Shown in pieces: positions 24,201-34,729 of a stretch of 64,000 nt of DNA; position 1 is the first letter of the stretch, and each line of letters opens with the position of its first letter. The position numbers were made by a program, and so were the translations under genes. The notes beneath the pieces were generated by a model. It was given only the letters and a program-made list of their open reading frames with translations, had not been told where the DNA came from and ran no database searches. This DNA comes from Arctopsyche grandis (Eukaryota > Arthropoda > Insecta > Trichoptera > Hydropsychidae), in contig NC_135358.1 in the NCBI RefSeq assembly GCF_051622035.1, positions 870,501 to 934,500 of the forward strand. The letters run 5' to 3'.

Positions 24201-27125
24201 GACGACTACTTAGAGAGATTTGAAAGCTGAAAAGTACTATAAATGAAAGATAAAATACCCGACTATAGATTCCAATATTAATTTTGAACAGGAAATTGAC
24301 AGATTTTGAGACATCGACCGAACAACACCAAGATATAGAAAAATCACGCGATTTAAAAAACACATATATCTCCGAATCTCGAGCCAATCAACATTTTTTA
24401 TTACCACATTCGCGTTCACTGGGTATAGATCTATAATAAAAGTCATATCTCGTCTCTGAAACAAAAAAAAGTCGTCATTTGTCGAACAGTGTTATTAATA
24501 TTTTGTCCCGGAATAACAGTATGGACGTATTAACAACAAACAACAGTCATATCAATTAACAGACAATTTGCTAGTCACTACAAAAGGTCAAAATTCCACA
24601 TCAAAATGCAAATTTTTCGATATGCACTTGTATCGCGGTTGTGCGGCTATATCCGATCACCATAATAACCTTTTTAATGACTACAAACGATAAACCATGC
24701 CAATATCCATTCTATTGAATCGTTCTAATTCTAAATTGGCATAAAATTGAAATCGTTACGTAGAATTGCGTGGGCTTGAAGTTTAGCGACATTGCGTGCA
24801 AACATCACCACGCCCTTCGAATAATTCGATTTTATAAGAACTCCTTCCGAACCCTAATGTATGTATGTATATATATATATATACATATATTAGGGCGAAA
24901 AATAATAATAATCGAGAGATGGAGAAACACGTGATTTTACGCGGCCATATAATGTCGCAAAGTTGGATTACACAAATATAAAATGGCGCTAAGTGCTTTC
25001 GTCGACTGTCCCCACTTTCCTTCTGCCTCCGGGGAAACTTTTCCTTTTTCCTTCTTTATCGCACAATAAAAGGATAAATTTGATACGGCCGATATATGTG
25101 TGTATGTGTGTATGTGGGTTTGTTGGTGAAAGATCCCCCCCCCTCCCTTCCTCATTCCCTCGTAATACAATATTCTGTTATTATACGACGTGTATGCCGG
25201 CCTTTATTGAGTTATAAAACGGGATAAACAAGATGTGACGGCGAGTGACGTCCTTCTTGGTTTTTCACCCCCAAATTAGTCCTACTGTGAAATTAGTTCT
25301 ATGTAGTATCCTTTGCTTGTGACGTATACTTTCACTTGAAACGTTATCCTAAATGGATTAATTTGAAAAAAGTAATACCTGTCAGTTTATTCCTCTACTA
25401 TATGATTGTCACCACCCAAATGAAATTAATAATCTACATTTTATATTTAAATTTCAAGGTTGAGAAATATCATATATTTAATACTTGTTTGATACCCAGA
25501 GAAATGTTATAATAATAGAAGTGGCTTTAGGCGTCATATTGTTGTCAAGTGAGGAATTTTCATAGACCTTTTCAAATGATTTTAGCATCAGTCGTATTTG
25601 ATGTTTGGTGCTCGACGTATGTATATCCGATGAAAATTTCTTTGTTTGTTTATATTACTCGCAAGATGGGCAAGTACATCGTTAAAAAGTGCAGAATGCA
25701 TTCAAAAACACACAATAAACAACATGGGATACAATTTTATAAGTAAATTGATCATTTAAGTAACATATTATTCAATTAACATCGTAGTTTGACATTTTTT
25801 AAAAGTGTCATGGCGATCGCCCGCATTCTACATAAAATTTCAGGGGTGGCACCAGGTAAATGTAATGATACGTCGAGCACCAGGTAAAATGATCACTTTT
25901 ACATGATCTAGAAAAAATGTGTGTGTGTGCCTGTGTATTTTGGGGATTTTTTGAACACCGTTATTCCTATAGAACTGAAACTAAGTATCGGGTACTGGAA
26001 TTCTAATCGACATGACGTAAATTTTTTTCAAAGTTTTAAGTTGACCGGAAATGGTACCTCTTCTTATAGGTGTCCTTTTTTTAAGTTTTTGAATTCAATT
26101 ATCTCCCAAACTGCTGATGGAATCAGACTCAATTTTTTATACATGTAATTGAAATAATAATATTTATAACCTTATATTTTTTAAATATTTTTACCTGAAC
26201 CGGAAGTAGTACTTTCACTCTAAAGAATCGAGGTTTTTTATGTTTTTCTCAGAAACCTTTTAGTTTATTGAACTGAAATTTCATATCTAGAAGTTTAAGC
26301 TTAATACCAAGTTATGTATACAATTTGGTAATCATCTGTCAACCGAAAGTGGCAGTTTACTCTTGTTCAATTTTTCTTCTACTATTTTTTTCGACCCCTT
26401 AAACATGTGTGCTCGTCACGAAAAAATTCAAGTATAATTCTTGTTTTTACAAACCTCCTTTACGTTTCACTTACGATTACAATTCAGGAAAAATTTTGCC
26501 TCTTATCCGTTCGTTTTCATACTTTGCCATATTGCTCATTTTGGTCATCAATATAAGTAAATGGATCCTTCGCCATTACGATAGAGATAAAATATCGTTT
26601 AAGACGCGTTTGAAGTTTGCAAATTTGAAATTTGGGTAACGTCTATGTAGTCTTTAGTTTTATACATAGATGGCGGTAGTAAAATAAAATTATTGGTATT
26701 TTTATTCAAAATAATAATTTATATATCTTAATATTATATACAAAACTAAAAAAGAGATTTGTTTTTAAAAACTTTTTTTTACTATTATTATTTATTATTA
26801 ACTTTTTGTTCCGAAACTGAATAATTGTAACTATTTTGTATATTTTTTTCTAGATAATCCACTGATTTGCGACTGCGAACTGCGTTGGTACGGAGACTGG
26901 CTGAGCGGCCTTCGAGATCGCGATGACGAAATGATGCAAAAGAAGAGGACATTATGCACAATGACCAACGAGCACAGAGAGTACAGTGTTCAAAACATGC
27001 CAACGGAGAAAATGGCCTGTGTCGGAAAAAGCATAGCTGGAAGAGCCTCATCTTCAGGCATAACTTGCCTGAAGGCATCTCTGGCCCACGTAGCCATGAT
27101 GTCTCTGGCCATTTGCCTAGTATGA
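12831..27125 (+). CDS. Chaoptin-like LRR surface protein, last three exons
   Basis: Three exons join in frame: 12831-13011 (after TTTGTTTCAG, donor GTAAAT), 23034-23173 (after GTTTCAG, donor GTAATT) and 26854-27125 (after TTTTTTTCTAG, ending in TGA). Exon 1 starts with the last two bases of a codon; both internal junctions split codons and restore reading. Together they encode about 198 residues: three or more typical 24-residue LRRs (LRLGDNRL, LDLRSNNIT, LNLQKNS, INLQNNKLT), a cysteine cap beginning NPLICDCELRWY, and a tail where small residues (GRASSSG) precede a hydrophobic end (MMSLAICLV), as in GPI-anchored proteins. Domain order fits the chaoptin-like group of insect LRR adhesion proteins; the exact orthologue is not certain. 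The 5' exons must lie upstream of the window or were not recognised. Introns of 10.0 and 3.7 kb are full of transposon remains. The protein is expected outside the cell, on the membrane. Confidence 0.8.
13423..14086 (+). mobile_element. Family A MITE, longest uninterrupted copy
   Basis: It starts CACTGTTCGACACGAAAAAT and ends ATTTTTCGTGTCGAACAGTG, exact inverted repeats over more than 20 bp. At 664 bp it is the reference copy for the family. A minus-strand open frame of about 80 codons at 13744-13992 recurs in the copies at 24 and 49 kb only because the DNA is repeated; it has no recognisable domain. It lies in the 10-kb intron of the chaoptin-like gene. Confidence 0.7.
14326..14370 (+). repeat. 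Terminal fragment of family B repeat
   Basis: AACTTCATCTATTGTTACTA followed by CGTACATAGATAAAGTAAAA matches the right end of the family B copy at about 12675-12717. Confidence 0.5.
14614..14706 (+). repeat. Degenerate tandem repeat of GCGTTTTATC-type units
   Basis: Five units of roughly 14-28 bp each begin (G/A)CGTT and contain (A/G)TC(C/G/T)GTGA-like ends: GCGTTTTATCTGTGA, GCGTTTTGTC, ACGTTATGTCGTGC, GCGTTAGGTCCGTGA and GCGTTTTATCGCTGA. No gene context other than the large intron. Confidence 0.5.
14707..17092. other. Intronic DNA, no gene recognised
   Basis: Long AT-rich intronic stretch. The part at 16250-16800 is GC-richer with overlapping short open frames but no recognisable domain, so it may be conserved non-coding DNA. 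No repeats shared with other parts of the window were found. Confidence 0.45.
17093..17650 (-). mobile_element. Non-LTR retrotransposon, 5'-truncated 3' end
   Basis: On the minus strand, about 120 residues match the thumb and C-terminal part of a non-LTR reverse transcriptase: 'SSSIKDLGAILNNKLDF', 'ITNQAIKSLGFLLR', 'VRSHLKFTSIIWSP' and 'IEKVQLNLIKCLRYRF'. The frame closes near 17283. About 190 bp of 3' untranslated sequence follows, ending in a CAATAAATAAATACATACAT tail near 17093. The catalytic motifs are missing, so this is a dead 5'-truncated copy. A plus-strand fragment of the same 3' end lies at 34219-34312. Located in the large intron of the chaoptin-like gene. Confidence 0.75.
17651..18211. 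other. Possible SINE fragment and GC-rich block, no gene
   Basis: At about 17665-17700 the 16-mer AAGCGATTGCTCACCA matches the possible SINE at 11.4 kb. Positions 17937-18160 are GC-rich, with CGGGAC-type words repeated. No coding segment is supported. Confidence 0.35.
18212..18280 (+). repeat. (AT)n(GT)n microsatellite
   Basis: An uninterrupted AT dinucleotide run of about 50 bp passes directly into GT repeats at about 18265-18280. The derived open frame on the minus strand (HTHTHIYIYI...) is not a gene. Confidence 0.95.
18281..18897. other. Intronic DNA, no gene recognised
   Basis: Mixed-composition intronic sequence with no recognisable coding segment or repeat. Confidence 0.5.
18898..20073 (-). 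mobile_element. Family A MITE, rearranged copy carrying a nested MITE
   Basis: It begins ACACTGTTCGACAAATGACG and continues with family A sequence to GTGGATTAA at 19498, in the opposite orientation to the copy at 13.4 kb. A second element occupies 19499-20019. After it, family A sequence resumes (ATTCTATTGATAAC..TCGATAAAATAAACGAATTT) but in the other orientation. An inner segment has therefore flipped, perhaps between short ATAACAAA inverted repeats. The far end is lost near 20073. Confidence 0.65.
19499..20019. mobile_element. TTAA-flanked MITE nested in family A
   Basis: The left end reads GAGGGCTGTACA and the right end, on the other strand, GAGGGCTGGACA (11 of 12 identical). TTAA flanks both sides (19495-19498 and 20020-20023). 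Removing the element and one TTAA gives GGATTAATAACAAA, which matches the uninterrupted family A copy near 13500 on its other strand. Length is 521 bp with no transposase. Inferred piggyBac-type non-autonomous element. Confidence 0.75.
20074..21560. other. Intronic DNA, no gene recognised
   Basis: AT-rich, with a more mixed block at 20760-21060. Short open frames (for example 20943-21191) have no domain or splice support. No repeats shared elsewhere. Confidence 0.45.
21570..22045 (-). mobile_element. tRNA-derived SINE with internal duplication
   Basis: On the minus strand, the 5' part near 22040-21965 has tRNA promoter-like boxes: TAGTGGTTAGCATATAATG (A box) and GTTTCAAATCTCAC (B box). The body contains TATCAGAGTTTGCAAATTTA and GAAACGGTTCC, both closely matched in the SINE at 43750. 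An approximately 83-bp segment beginning ACATATCAATTAG on the plus strand is present twice (about 21664-21746 and 21747-21830). The distal end, ATACCAGGAAGGCCT at 21579, recurs near 50460. No coding capacity; amplification would depend on a retrotransposon. Confidence 0.6.
22055..22518. mobile_element. Foldback MITE with 9-bp target duplication (Mutator-like)
   Basis: The left end is GGTTGTGGCTATTTGCAGG and the complementary right end GTTTGTGGCTATTTGTAGG. The inverted repeat goes on through ACTATATCTGCGACAGGCGC and AAAGCCTTCTGCGC to about 60 bp. The right arm carries an extra partial copy of its outer 30 bp. The element is flanked by an exact 9-bp direct repeat, TTTAATAAT, at 22046-22054 and 22519-22527. 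A 9-bp duplication fits Mutator-type transposition. Length is 464 bp with no transposase. Confidence 0.75.
22528..23033. other. Intronic DNA before exon 2 of the chaoptin-like gene
   Basis: AT-rich with a mixed block at 22740-23000. It ends in the polypyrimidine stretch and CAG acceptor used at 23033. Confidence 0.6.
23174..24014. other. Intronic DNA, no gene recognised
   Basis: Intron between exons 2 and 3 of the chaoptin-like gene. The piece at 23766-23845 (CCCGGCTTCGCTCAGTATTT, GTAATATAAACAGCGTAAA) also occurs near 10145-10200, so it is part of a short dispersed repeat. Confidence 0.5.
24015..24491 (+). mobile_element. Family A MITE, left-truncated copy
   Basis: Matches the right two thirds of the 13.4-kb copy from AAATTCAGCACACTTCCAAT to the terminal GTCGAACAGTG. 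The left end is lost near 24015. Same orientation as the 13.4-kb copy. Non-coding. Confidence 0.6.
24492..25855. other. Intronic DNA, no gene recognised
   Basis: AT-rich with a mixed block at 24950-25260 that includes a C-run at about 25134-25145 and an AT microsatellite near 24866. No coding support. Confidence 0.5.
25856..26440 (-). repeat. Family B modular tandem repeat, copy 2
   Basis: The minus strand matches about 12060-12600: GGAAATGGTACCTC, CGGAAGTAGTACTTTCACTC and CCGAAAGTGGCAGTTTACTC are the three recognisable blocks on the plus strand. It lacks the outermost module. Located in the last intron of the chaoptin-like gene. Non-coding. Confidence 0.6.
26445..26790 (+). repeat. Dispersed repeat family E/F, copy 2
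   Basis: CATACTTTGCCATATTGCTC and the following TTTTGGTCATCAATATAAG match 3550-3590. ATCTTAATATTATATACAAA near 26725 matches the copy at 51050. The copy reaches close to the acceptor of the last chaoptin-like exon. Confidence 0.55.
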
Positions 27126-27282
27126 GTCGATATATCCGATGATTTTTTTTTTTACTTTATTTAATATACGCTAACAAATTATACATATTGAAATAACTCG
27201 AAAAAATTCTAGATAGTCTATTTATGTATGGAACGTGAATTTATTCGTGTGAACCTTTCCAGGGACGGCGCGAATATTTTTT

Positions 27283-27288
27283 AATAAA
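27283..27288 (+). terminator. Candidate polyadenylation signal of the chaoptin-like gene
   Basis: AATAAA lies about 160 bp after the TGA stop at 27123-27125. It is the first such hexamer downstream, but in AT-rich DNA this is weak evidence. Confidence 0.4.
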
Positions 27289-27871
27289 TCACATTTTAAA
27301 TCAGATGCGTGTCCTTGATATTATATACAAAAACACATACTACATACATATATTGAAAGAAAGCCTCATCGTGGAAAATTATCACGGTTGAAGTGTATAT
27401 TTTTCGCTTGTGTGTCAGGGGTGAAAAATATCGCTTACATACAGCCGATCATTCGTTTTTAATGCGATGAGGAATTTTCATACGTACCCTCTTTATTTTT
27501 GTACACTTTTGAAATAATATCACGACTGAGTAATTAACGCAATCAATTTGAAATATACACTTCGATACACTTATATTTTTCTCTATTCAAAAAATGAAGA
27601 TGTAAAAGTACTATTTTGGATTTGTATTAAATAATTACGCGCACTTATTCTAAAATAGTGTTCAAAATTGGTCAAAATCATGAAAAAATATATATAAACA
27701 ACAATCATTTTAGAGAAATCAGGGTTCATTTTAGCCCTTGTATTGGAAAAGAAAAATTTTGAAATCAAACAATCGATATATCGTATTATAATATAAATAC
27801 AGGGGGAGTCGAAACATATCACGTGTATGTCTGATATAATATATAAATGTTGTTTATTAGTTTAAATATCT

Positions 27872-27925
<54 letters not shown>

Positions 27926-30678
27926 AAATTAAAACATATTTTATATATTCATTGTCATTTATTGAATTTAATATACATTTACATTATTATTATTATTATT
28001 ATTATAATTATGTGGAAATTTCATACAATTTTAAGTGTATAATGTTATATTGTATATGTATACTAATCCCTATTTTAATAGTATATACATACATATTTAT
28101 ATGAAAATAAAATATGTTATTATATCAATTTCACAGTATCAAAGTCATATCATTAGCGGGTATAAATATTATATTACTATTATTATGAATACGTAAGATT
28201 TAAAAATTGTATGTATTTTTGGCTTGCTAAATTGTATACATGTTTTAATATAATATATTATAATACATAAAATTATCCGCAAATATTTCTTAAAATTCAA
28301 ATGCTTAAAGCAAACACATTCAGTTTCAAACTGTAATAGATTTAATGATATATAAATAATATTGTCGTGATAGTTGTAAAACAATCCAACTTTACCCGTA
28401 CATATTGATAGCTAATTATTGCATGCCAATTTAATTATTATTATTAATATATAATAAATTAAAAAAAATGCACACTGTAGTGTTTTAAAAATCTTACTTT
28501 GATGTTGTTTAACCATGTCGTGCATAATATTAGATAGTAAATTGGCATATTGTAATGAATATGTAGACGTAAATGCTTGTTATAATAAAATATTCGGTTG
28601 AAACAAAAATTGTGTACATCAATCAATACAAAAAAAATTATACGAATTGGTAAAAAATTAAATTTTTGAATCAACTAAATAATTTATAGTTTTGATTTTC
28701 GCGCATAGATGTCAATATGTATTTTTTTTTGTTTGTAAATTAAGCCTAAATTTCGATTGATTTTCAATTCGAAATTTTTTTTTAATTTAATTTAATAAAA
28801 CTATTCAGAGCCGGATCCAATTTCAATGTCCACTTACTATGATTTTAATAATATAAATATGGCTTAGCAATTTATTATTGTATCCGTACTTTTTGTCGGT
28901 AAATATATAATATGTATTATCTCTATGTGTATGTGTATTTATATTTGATTTCATAATCAAATTTAACTGAGCTCGACCAAATCATGTGTGAGCTTTTGAA
29001 CCAGTCTATACATATCTAAACAGGGCGCGCCCGCCGCCCCCCATACATATCAAAATTGCGCAATATTTTACGTCAAAAATATTGTGATTTTCGGTAGAAA
29101 TATTTTCTAAGCAGATATTGAAACAAATATCTTATTTTAATTATATAAGATTTAAAATGACATGTTGATATGCAATGATTAAATGTTGATCGTATTAATT
29201 TCGATTACAATATTGTATTAAAGGTGAATATGATAGGTATGTATGAATGTGCGTACACGTTTTGGAGCCTTATAATGCTAAAAGAAAATTGCAACCCTTA
29301 TTTAAATTTTGCATATTTGCGATTCGTTTCAGTAATCCAGTTCCAATTAATACCAAAAAAAATGTATGAACAATTTTTGTTTGTTTTTATGAGGCTTTTT
29401 TATCCATGTAAAATATCTATAATATATAATGTGCTGAATTTTTTCGATGTTGAACCATATATTATATATATAGTATATTATATGTTATATATATATTCAT
29501 TAAATGCGCCTGGGTGTTTTTCTTCTATTATTAATTAATATTATATAAAAAATAAAATACATATGTGTTGTTCATAAGCAAACAAAAAAACATTCTAGTT
29601 GTTGTTATCGTATTAAAATTCTCGTCTTAATCTTTAAACAATAAAATTGTCTCTATGTATAATAAATATAAAATTGATGTAAGTTTTATTCAATGAATAA
29701 AAAAAATCACAAAAGCCTTAAAAAACATTTATTTCATTTCAAGATGATATTATACATATATTTCGTATGTAAATATGTACATTCACTATGATCTGTAATT
29801 TGCATGATAAGCTATCTTATCGAAATGGAAGCCATTACATAAAAATGCGTCTGCGATGACGCTGTATTGAAATGTTTTAATTATGTTATATTTTGTCGAT
29901 CACGCATTATTTAGTATAATATAATCTATTTTGAAAAGATACTTTTTAATTAAATTTTCAAAAGTAAATAATTCAGTATAAAACTTCTTCCGAAAACACA
30001 GCGTACTAATTATGAAGACACTTCCGAAGAGTTTTAAATTGGAAAATTCAAATTTGTCCTCTGCTTTGGATGAAAACGCGATTAATATTAAACTCTCCTG
30101 TTAAATCAATAATTCACAAATCCTACACAGTGGGCGAAGCGAGGGATGGAGATGAATTTTATGTAGGAAAATTAGGCAGAATTATTCATTCGATATGGCG
30201 AAGCATCAAAGGAACTCGATCTGATCTGAATTTTAATAGAGAACAATCGCTTTTTATGATTCAATAATGTTTACGCCTTAAATAAAGAGCCTACTTCTTC
30301 CGGTTATTTTACATCGTATCAAAAAATATCATACTCAAGTTTCCAACATTGACAATCGCATATTTTTGGTAGCTATGGTTAATTTAACTAAGCTTGATAT
30401 GATCCCCAAAAACATATGGCTCTTATTACGCTAATACTAAGGTAATCTAATGAAATTATTCATATCTGCGAATTTGGCATGTTCATTTGACGAAAGTTCG
30501 GCAATGACGAGGGACGTTAGATAGATCGTGAAAGGGTCTATATTTTGCATTGTGTCAACATAAATCGTGGAAAATGTGGACGAAAACTAATATAACTATG
30601 TAATAAACTGTAAAAAGGTAATATAAAGTATTTTTTTCTATTATAAAAATGTATTCATAGCATTAAATTTTCTTATAG
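27289..30678. other. Intergenic DNA with microsatellites
   Basis: About 3.4 kb of strongly AT-rich DNA between the chaoptin-like gene and the LRR array. It holds an (AT)n run at about 27876-27922, an (ATT)n run at about 27984-28003, and AT-rich imperfect repeats near 29460-29490. The open frame at 30070-30267 has no recognisable domain. The 5' exon of LRR-1 is predicted to lie in the last part of this stretch or further upstream, but I could not identify it. Confidence 0.5.
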
Positions 30679-33600
30679 CGTCATAGCGCAAAAAAGTAGA
30701 AAGCGTGATCGGATATTGATTGGAATTGTCGTTTTTCTGGTACTATTGCTGTTGATTTCCACGGCCACTCTGTACTGTACTTTAGTCGAAGAAGAAAATT
30801 CAAATGGTGTTAGAGGAAAATCTGAAGAAGCAACTTCATCTGCAGCAAAAAGAAAATCTGAAGAGGCAACATTATCCCCAGTAAAATGCTCTATAGATAA
30901 TAACGGTGCAAATAGTATTGTATGTACAGAAATTGATCTGAACGATGACTTAACAGATTTGTTGGAGAAAGAAGTTGCGGTGAGACTTTATTATTTGTTA
31001 AAAAAATTAGAATAAATGTACCTTCATCTATGTATAATACATATGTATGTATGTATATATATTATATAAATCTTAGCAATGTATCTATAAATTTCAAATC
31101 GATTTTTAGAAATTCCAGAATGAACCCGAGTTAATACATGAACTCCGCATAAATGGATTACTAGTAAAAAATAGGTCGTTGTTTAAAAATTGGATTAATA
31201 CTACACGATTCCATATAAAAAAATTGGACATAAATTCAAGTGACGTTGACGATATTGAAAACAACGCGTTTGAAGGATTTGCTTTCGACAAGTTGGAAAG
31301 TCTGTATCTGATATTGCTGAAAGTCAACACGCTGGAAAAAGACACTTTCAAAGGTCTGCGGCTACTGAAACACTTGCATTTCGATAGTTGTGCTATAAAA
31401 CAAATAAACCAGAGGGCTTTAAGTGGTGTGGCGTCTAGTTTGGGAACGCTGCTTGTGCAAAAAATGGGAAACGAATCTCATAGATTCTTGTGGAATCCTG
31501 AAAATTTGACAGGATCTGTTCCGTTACCCAATCTTAGTCTCGTTGATTTCAGATACAACAATTTTGGACCACTTTTAAACGATATGTCATTTTCTCAACT
31601 TGATAAATGTGAAATGATTTTTTTACATGATTGTCAAATTGAAAGGATTAGTTGTGGCACTTTTAAAAAAATGAATTGGCTTCGACAAATTTTTTTGGTC
31701 GAAAATCCTCTTATTAATTTGGATTCGTGTGTTTTTGGAGATGACGTTATAAGTGGTTTCACACAACATTCATTGGGTTTAAACGGAGATAAATGGAATT
31801 GTAGTTGTGATTTGAATTGGTTGAAACAATTAAAAATTGATAATAAGATCCTTGGAGATCCCAAGTGTGCCTTTCCACCAAATATACCATTTGAAGAGGT
31901 TGATTTTTGCAAATCAACAACCCCAGAGTCAACAACAGTTTATTTAGATTCAACAACGGAATTTATGACTGTAACTACAGATTCAACTACAATAAAAACT
32001 AGTACCATGAATTCAACGCCGACAGAACCTACACCTTCAACTACGACAGAATCATCACACAGCACCAAATATTCAACTATTAACACTACAGATTCAACTT
32101 CGGTAACAACATTGACTAGTACCGCAGATTCGACTACAACTGAATCATTACCCAGTACTGATGACTCAACAACGAAAGAAATTACAGATTCAACTACAAT
32201 GGAGTCATCAAACAACACTGCAGATACAACTCTGGGAACTACAGATTCAGTTACGGCCGACATAATGACCAGTACTATAGATTCATCAATTAACAGTACA
32301 GATTCGACTACAACTGAATCATTACCCAGTACTGATGGCTCAACAACGACAGAAATTACAGATTCAACTACAATGGAGTCATCAAACAACACTGCAGATA
32401 CAACTTTGGAAACTACAGATTCAGTTACGGCCGACATAGTGACCAGTACCATAGATTCATCAATTAACAGTACAGATTCGACTACAACTGAATCATTACC
32501 CAGTACTGATGACTCAACAACGACAGAAATTACAGATTCAACTACAATGGAGTCATCAAGCAACACTGCAGATACAACTCTGGGAACTACAGATTCAGTT
32601 ACGGCCGACATAGTGACCAGTACCATAGATTCATCAATTAACAGTACAGATTCGACTACAACTGAATCATTACCCAGTACTGATGACTCAACAACGACAG
32701 AAATTACAGATTCAACTACAATGGAGTCATCAAACAGCACTGCAGATACAACTCTGGGAACTACAGATTCAGTTACGGCCGACATAGTGACCAGTACCAT
32801 AGATTCATCAATTAACAGTACAGATTCGACTACGACTGAATCATTACCCAGTACTGATGACTCAACTAAGATAGAAATTACAGATTCAACTACAATGGAG
32901 TCATCACACAACACTACAGATACAACTCTGGGAACTACAGATTCAGTTACGGCCGACATAGTGACCAGTACCATAGATTCATCAATTAACAGTACAGATT
33001 CGACTACAACTGAATCATTACCCGGTACTGATGACTCAACAACGATAGAAATTACAGATTCAACTACAATGGAGTCGTCAAACAACACTGCAGATACAAC
33101 TCTGGGAACTACAGATTCAGTTACGGCCGACATAATGACCAGTACCATAGATTCATCAGTTAGCAGTACAGATTCAACTACAACAGAACTATTAACCAGT
33201 ATCATAGATTCAACAGTGACAGAACGTTCAACTACAGCAGGGTCATCGAACTGCACACCAAATTCAACAATCAGCACTACAGAACCATCTACAATAAAGT
33301 CATCGACAAGTACCCCAAACTTAATGACGACAAAATCAACGACAGAATCAACAATTAATTGCATTTCGTGTATTGGTTCTTCTAAAAAGAGTGTTTGCAT
33401 TACATCTAACCCTACAAGCTTTTTTCTAACCAACGACCAACATGATAATGTAATGATAAATATCGATTCTGATATAAGTCCCGATGATTCTATAATTTAT
33501 TTTAAGGGAAACCAAGTAAAGACGGTAAGTGAATTGGAAAAATGTCACACAAATTTACAAATAGGCAATATGATAGTTGAAAATGTAGAAAATGGACAGA

Positions 33601-34169
33601 CATACACATTTTGCTATTTGCACAATGGACAGATTGTATCTCCGTTGAATTGTAAATCGCACACAACTCGACTGTCTTATTTTCAAAGACCGTGGATCCT
33701 AAATCGACATAAATCAATCGTCATTAGCATGGCTACTTTCATATTTTTTATATGCTGTGGAATTGGAGCTATTTTGGTTTACATACTAATACGAAAAAAT
33801 CCATCACTATTGCGCGGCAGTAAAAGAGTCATAATTGTGAAAAACTCTGATGCGATTGTAATGCCGGCCAAATTGAAAGAAAACTTTGAAACTAATGCCA
33901 GAGATAATGGTATCGATTTACGACAGGATTTGTCGATCAGAGTTTCTTTCAGACGAACTTTTAAAAGGAGCATATCAGAAACGAGTTTAGTGAGTGGAAG
34001 TTACATATCTGCAAATGAACCGACTATGATTCAATTATTGATTTGGCGTTTGGAAAGATTGAAAAACACTGCAAATAATGTAATACAACAAAGCACTTTA
34101 CCACCACTTGCGGTTAGGCCCAATTTTTCTGAAGATTCTTACAGCTATACAAACTTGTCTATATCTTAA
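30679..34169 (+). CDS. LRR-1: LRR surface protein with mucin-like repeat stalk
   Basis: Exons 30679-30979 and 31110-34169 (acceptor TTTTTAG) join in phase 0, giving about 1119 visible residues. The reading frame enters at 30679 in phase 2 with no ATG before the hydrophobic segment (IGIVVFLVLLLLIST), so the start codon is expected in an unseen 5' exon. Order: signal peptide or anchor; a short region with KSEEAT twice; a Cys pair ending NDDLTDLLEKEV; six to seven irregular LRRs with the family's NLTGSVPLP and SFSQLDKCE blocks; a cap (WNCSCDLNWL..DFC) near residues 320-365; Thr/Ser-rich sequence with six 58-residue repeats (about 440-790); a Cys-containing FN3-like stretch (YTFCYL..SPLNC); a membrane span near 968-993; and a tail of about 125 residues whose end contains the possible endocytic signal YTNL. 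It is the longest member of the array and fully open. A mucin-stalked surface receptor is inferred; the ligand is unknown. Confidence 0.75.
32127..33170 (+). repeat. Coding minisatellite, six units of 174 bp
   Basis: GATTCGACTACAACTGAATC or a close variant recurs at 32127, 32301, 32475, 32649, 32823 and 32997, with a degenerate start of a seventh unit at 33171. Every step is exactly 174 bp, so each unit is 58 codons and frame is kept. Units differ by only a few bases, which implies recent expansion or gene conversion. Encoded residues are almost all Thr, Ser, Asp, Glu and Asn, as in an O-glycosylated stalk. Confidence 0.95.
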
Positions 34170-34218
34170 TTTCCGTCAACAATACATATATAAAAATATA
34201 TATATACATATTATATGG

Positions 34219-34312
34219 ACCCAGATGTTATTTTGTTATATTTATTCTTTATTTTTGTGAATTTCTACATCTGGGGCCTATTGATTTTTCAATAAATAAA
34301 TATTATTTATAC
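34219..34312 (+). mobile_element. 3' end fragment of the 17.1-kb non-LTR family
   Basis: CCAGATGTTATTTTGTTATA, AATTTCTACATCTGGGGCCT and TTGATTTTTCAATAAATAAA match, on the opposite strand, the 3' untranslated end at 17093-17195. It is a severely 5'-truncated insertion just downstream of LRR-1, and it could supply polyadenylation hexamers. Confidence 0.7.
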
Positions 34313-34729
34313 AACATTTTCATATCAATAAATAGTAGTGAAAATAAGAACTGTCAATACACATATGTATGTACGTACACATGTATGTACATTTGGATAT
34401 GTGTAAAATTGATAAAAATGATTTGGATAATAAAATAAAAAATAGTGAAAGTTAAACTGAATCAATATCTATACAGTTGATATATATACAACTAACTAGA
34501 AAGTATGCTATCAGTTATCTAAAATTATCAGTTCGTGATTCTTCATATGGCTTAAGTAAGTCGAGAAGTTGTCAGACGAATTGTGTAAATAAAAAACATC
34601 AATAGATTGTTGCTGAAAAATTATACAGTATTTTTTCCGAGTGTGATTATTATAAAATAATATTGAGCTTGTGTTAAAGCAGTGAAAATAAATTATTTTG
34701 GAAATCTATCGAATGTTAGTGGGGAAAAA
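34313..34729. other. Intergenic DNA before LRR-2
   Basis: AT-rich DNA with TATGTACA-type simple repeats at about 34365-34395. The last 150 bp may be 5' untranslated sequence of the former LRR-2 gene. Confidence 0.4.

Noticed and set aside
29224-29538. 104-codon plus-strand open frame before LRR-1
   Set aside because: It is Tyr/Ile/Phe-rich AT-biased sequence that ends in simple repeats, with no signal peptide, domain or splice relation to LRR-1.
31940-33433. 497-codon open frame antisense to LRR-1 (Val/Ser/Glu-rich)
   Set aside because: It is the antisense shadow of the 174-bp repeat, whose length is divisible by three, so a stop-free unit stays stop-free when copied. It has no domain and no splice context, and the sense strand is clearly a gene.
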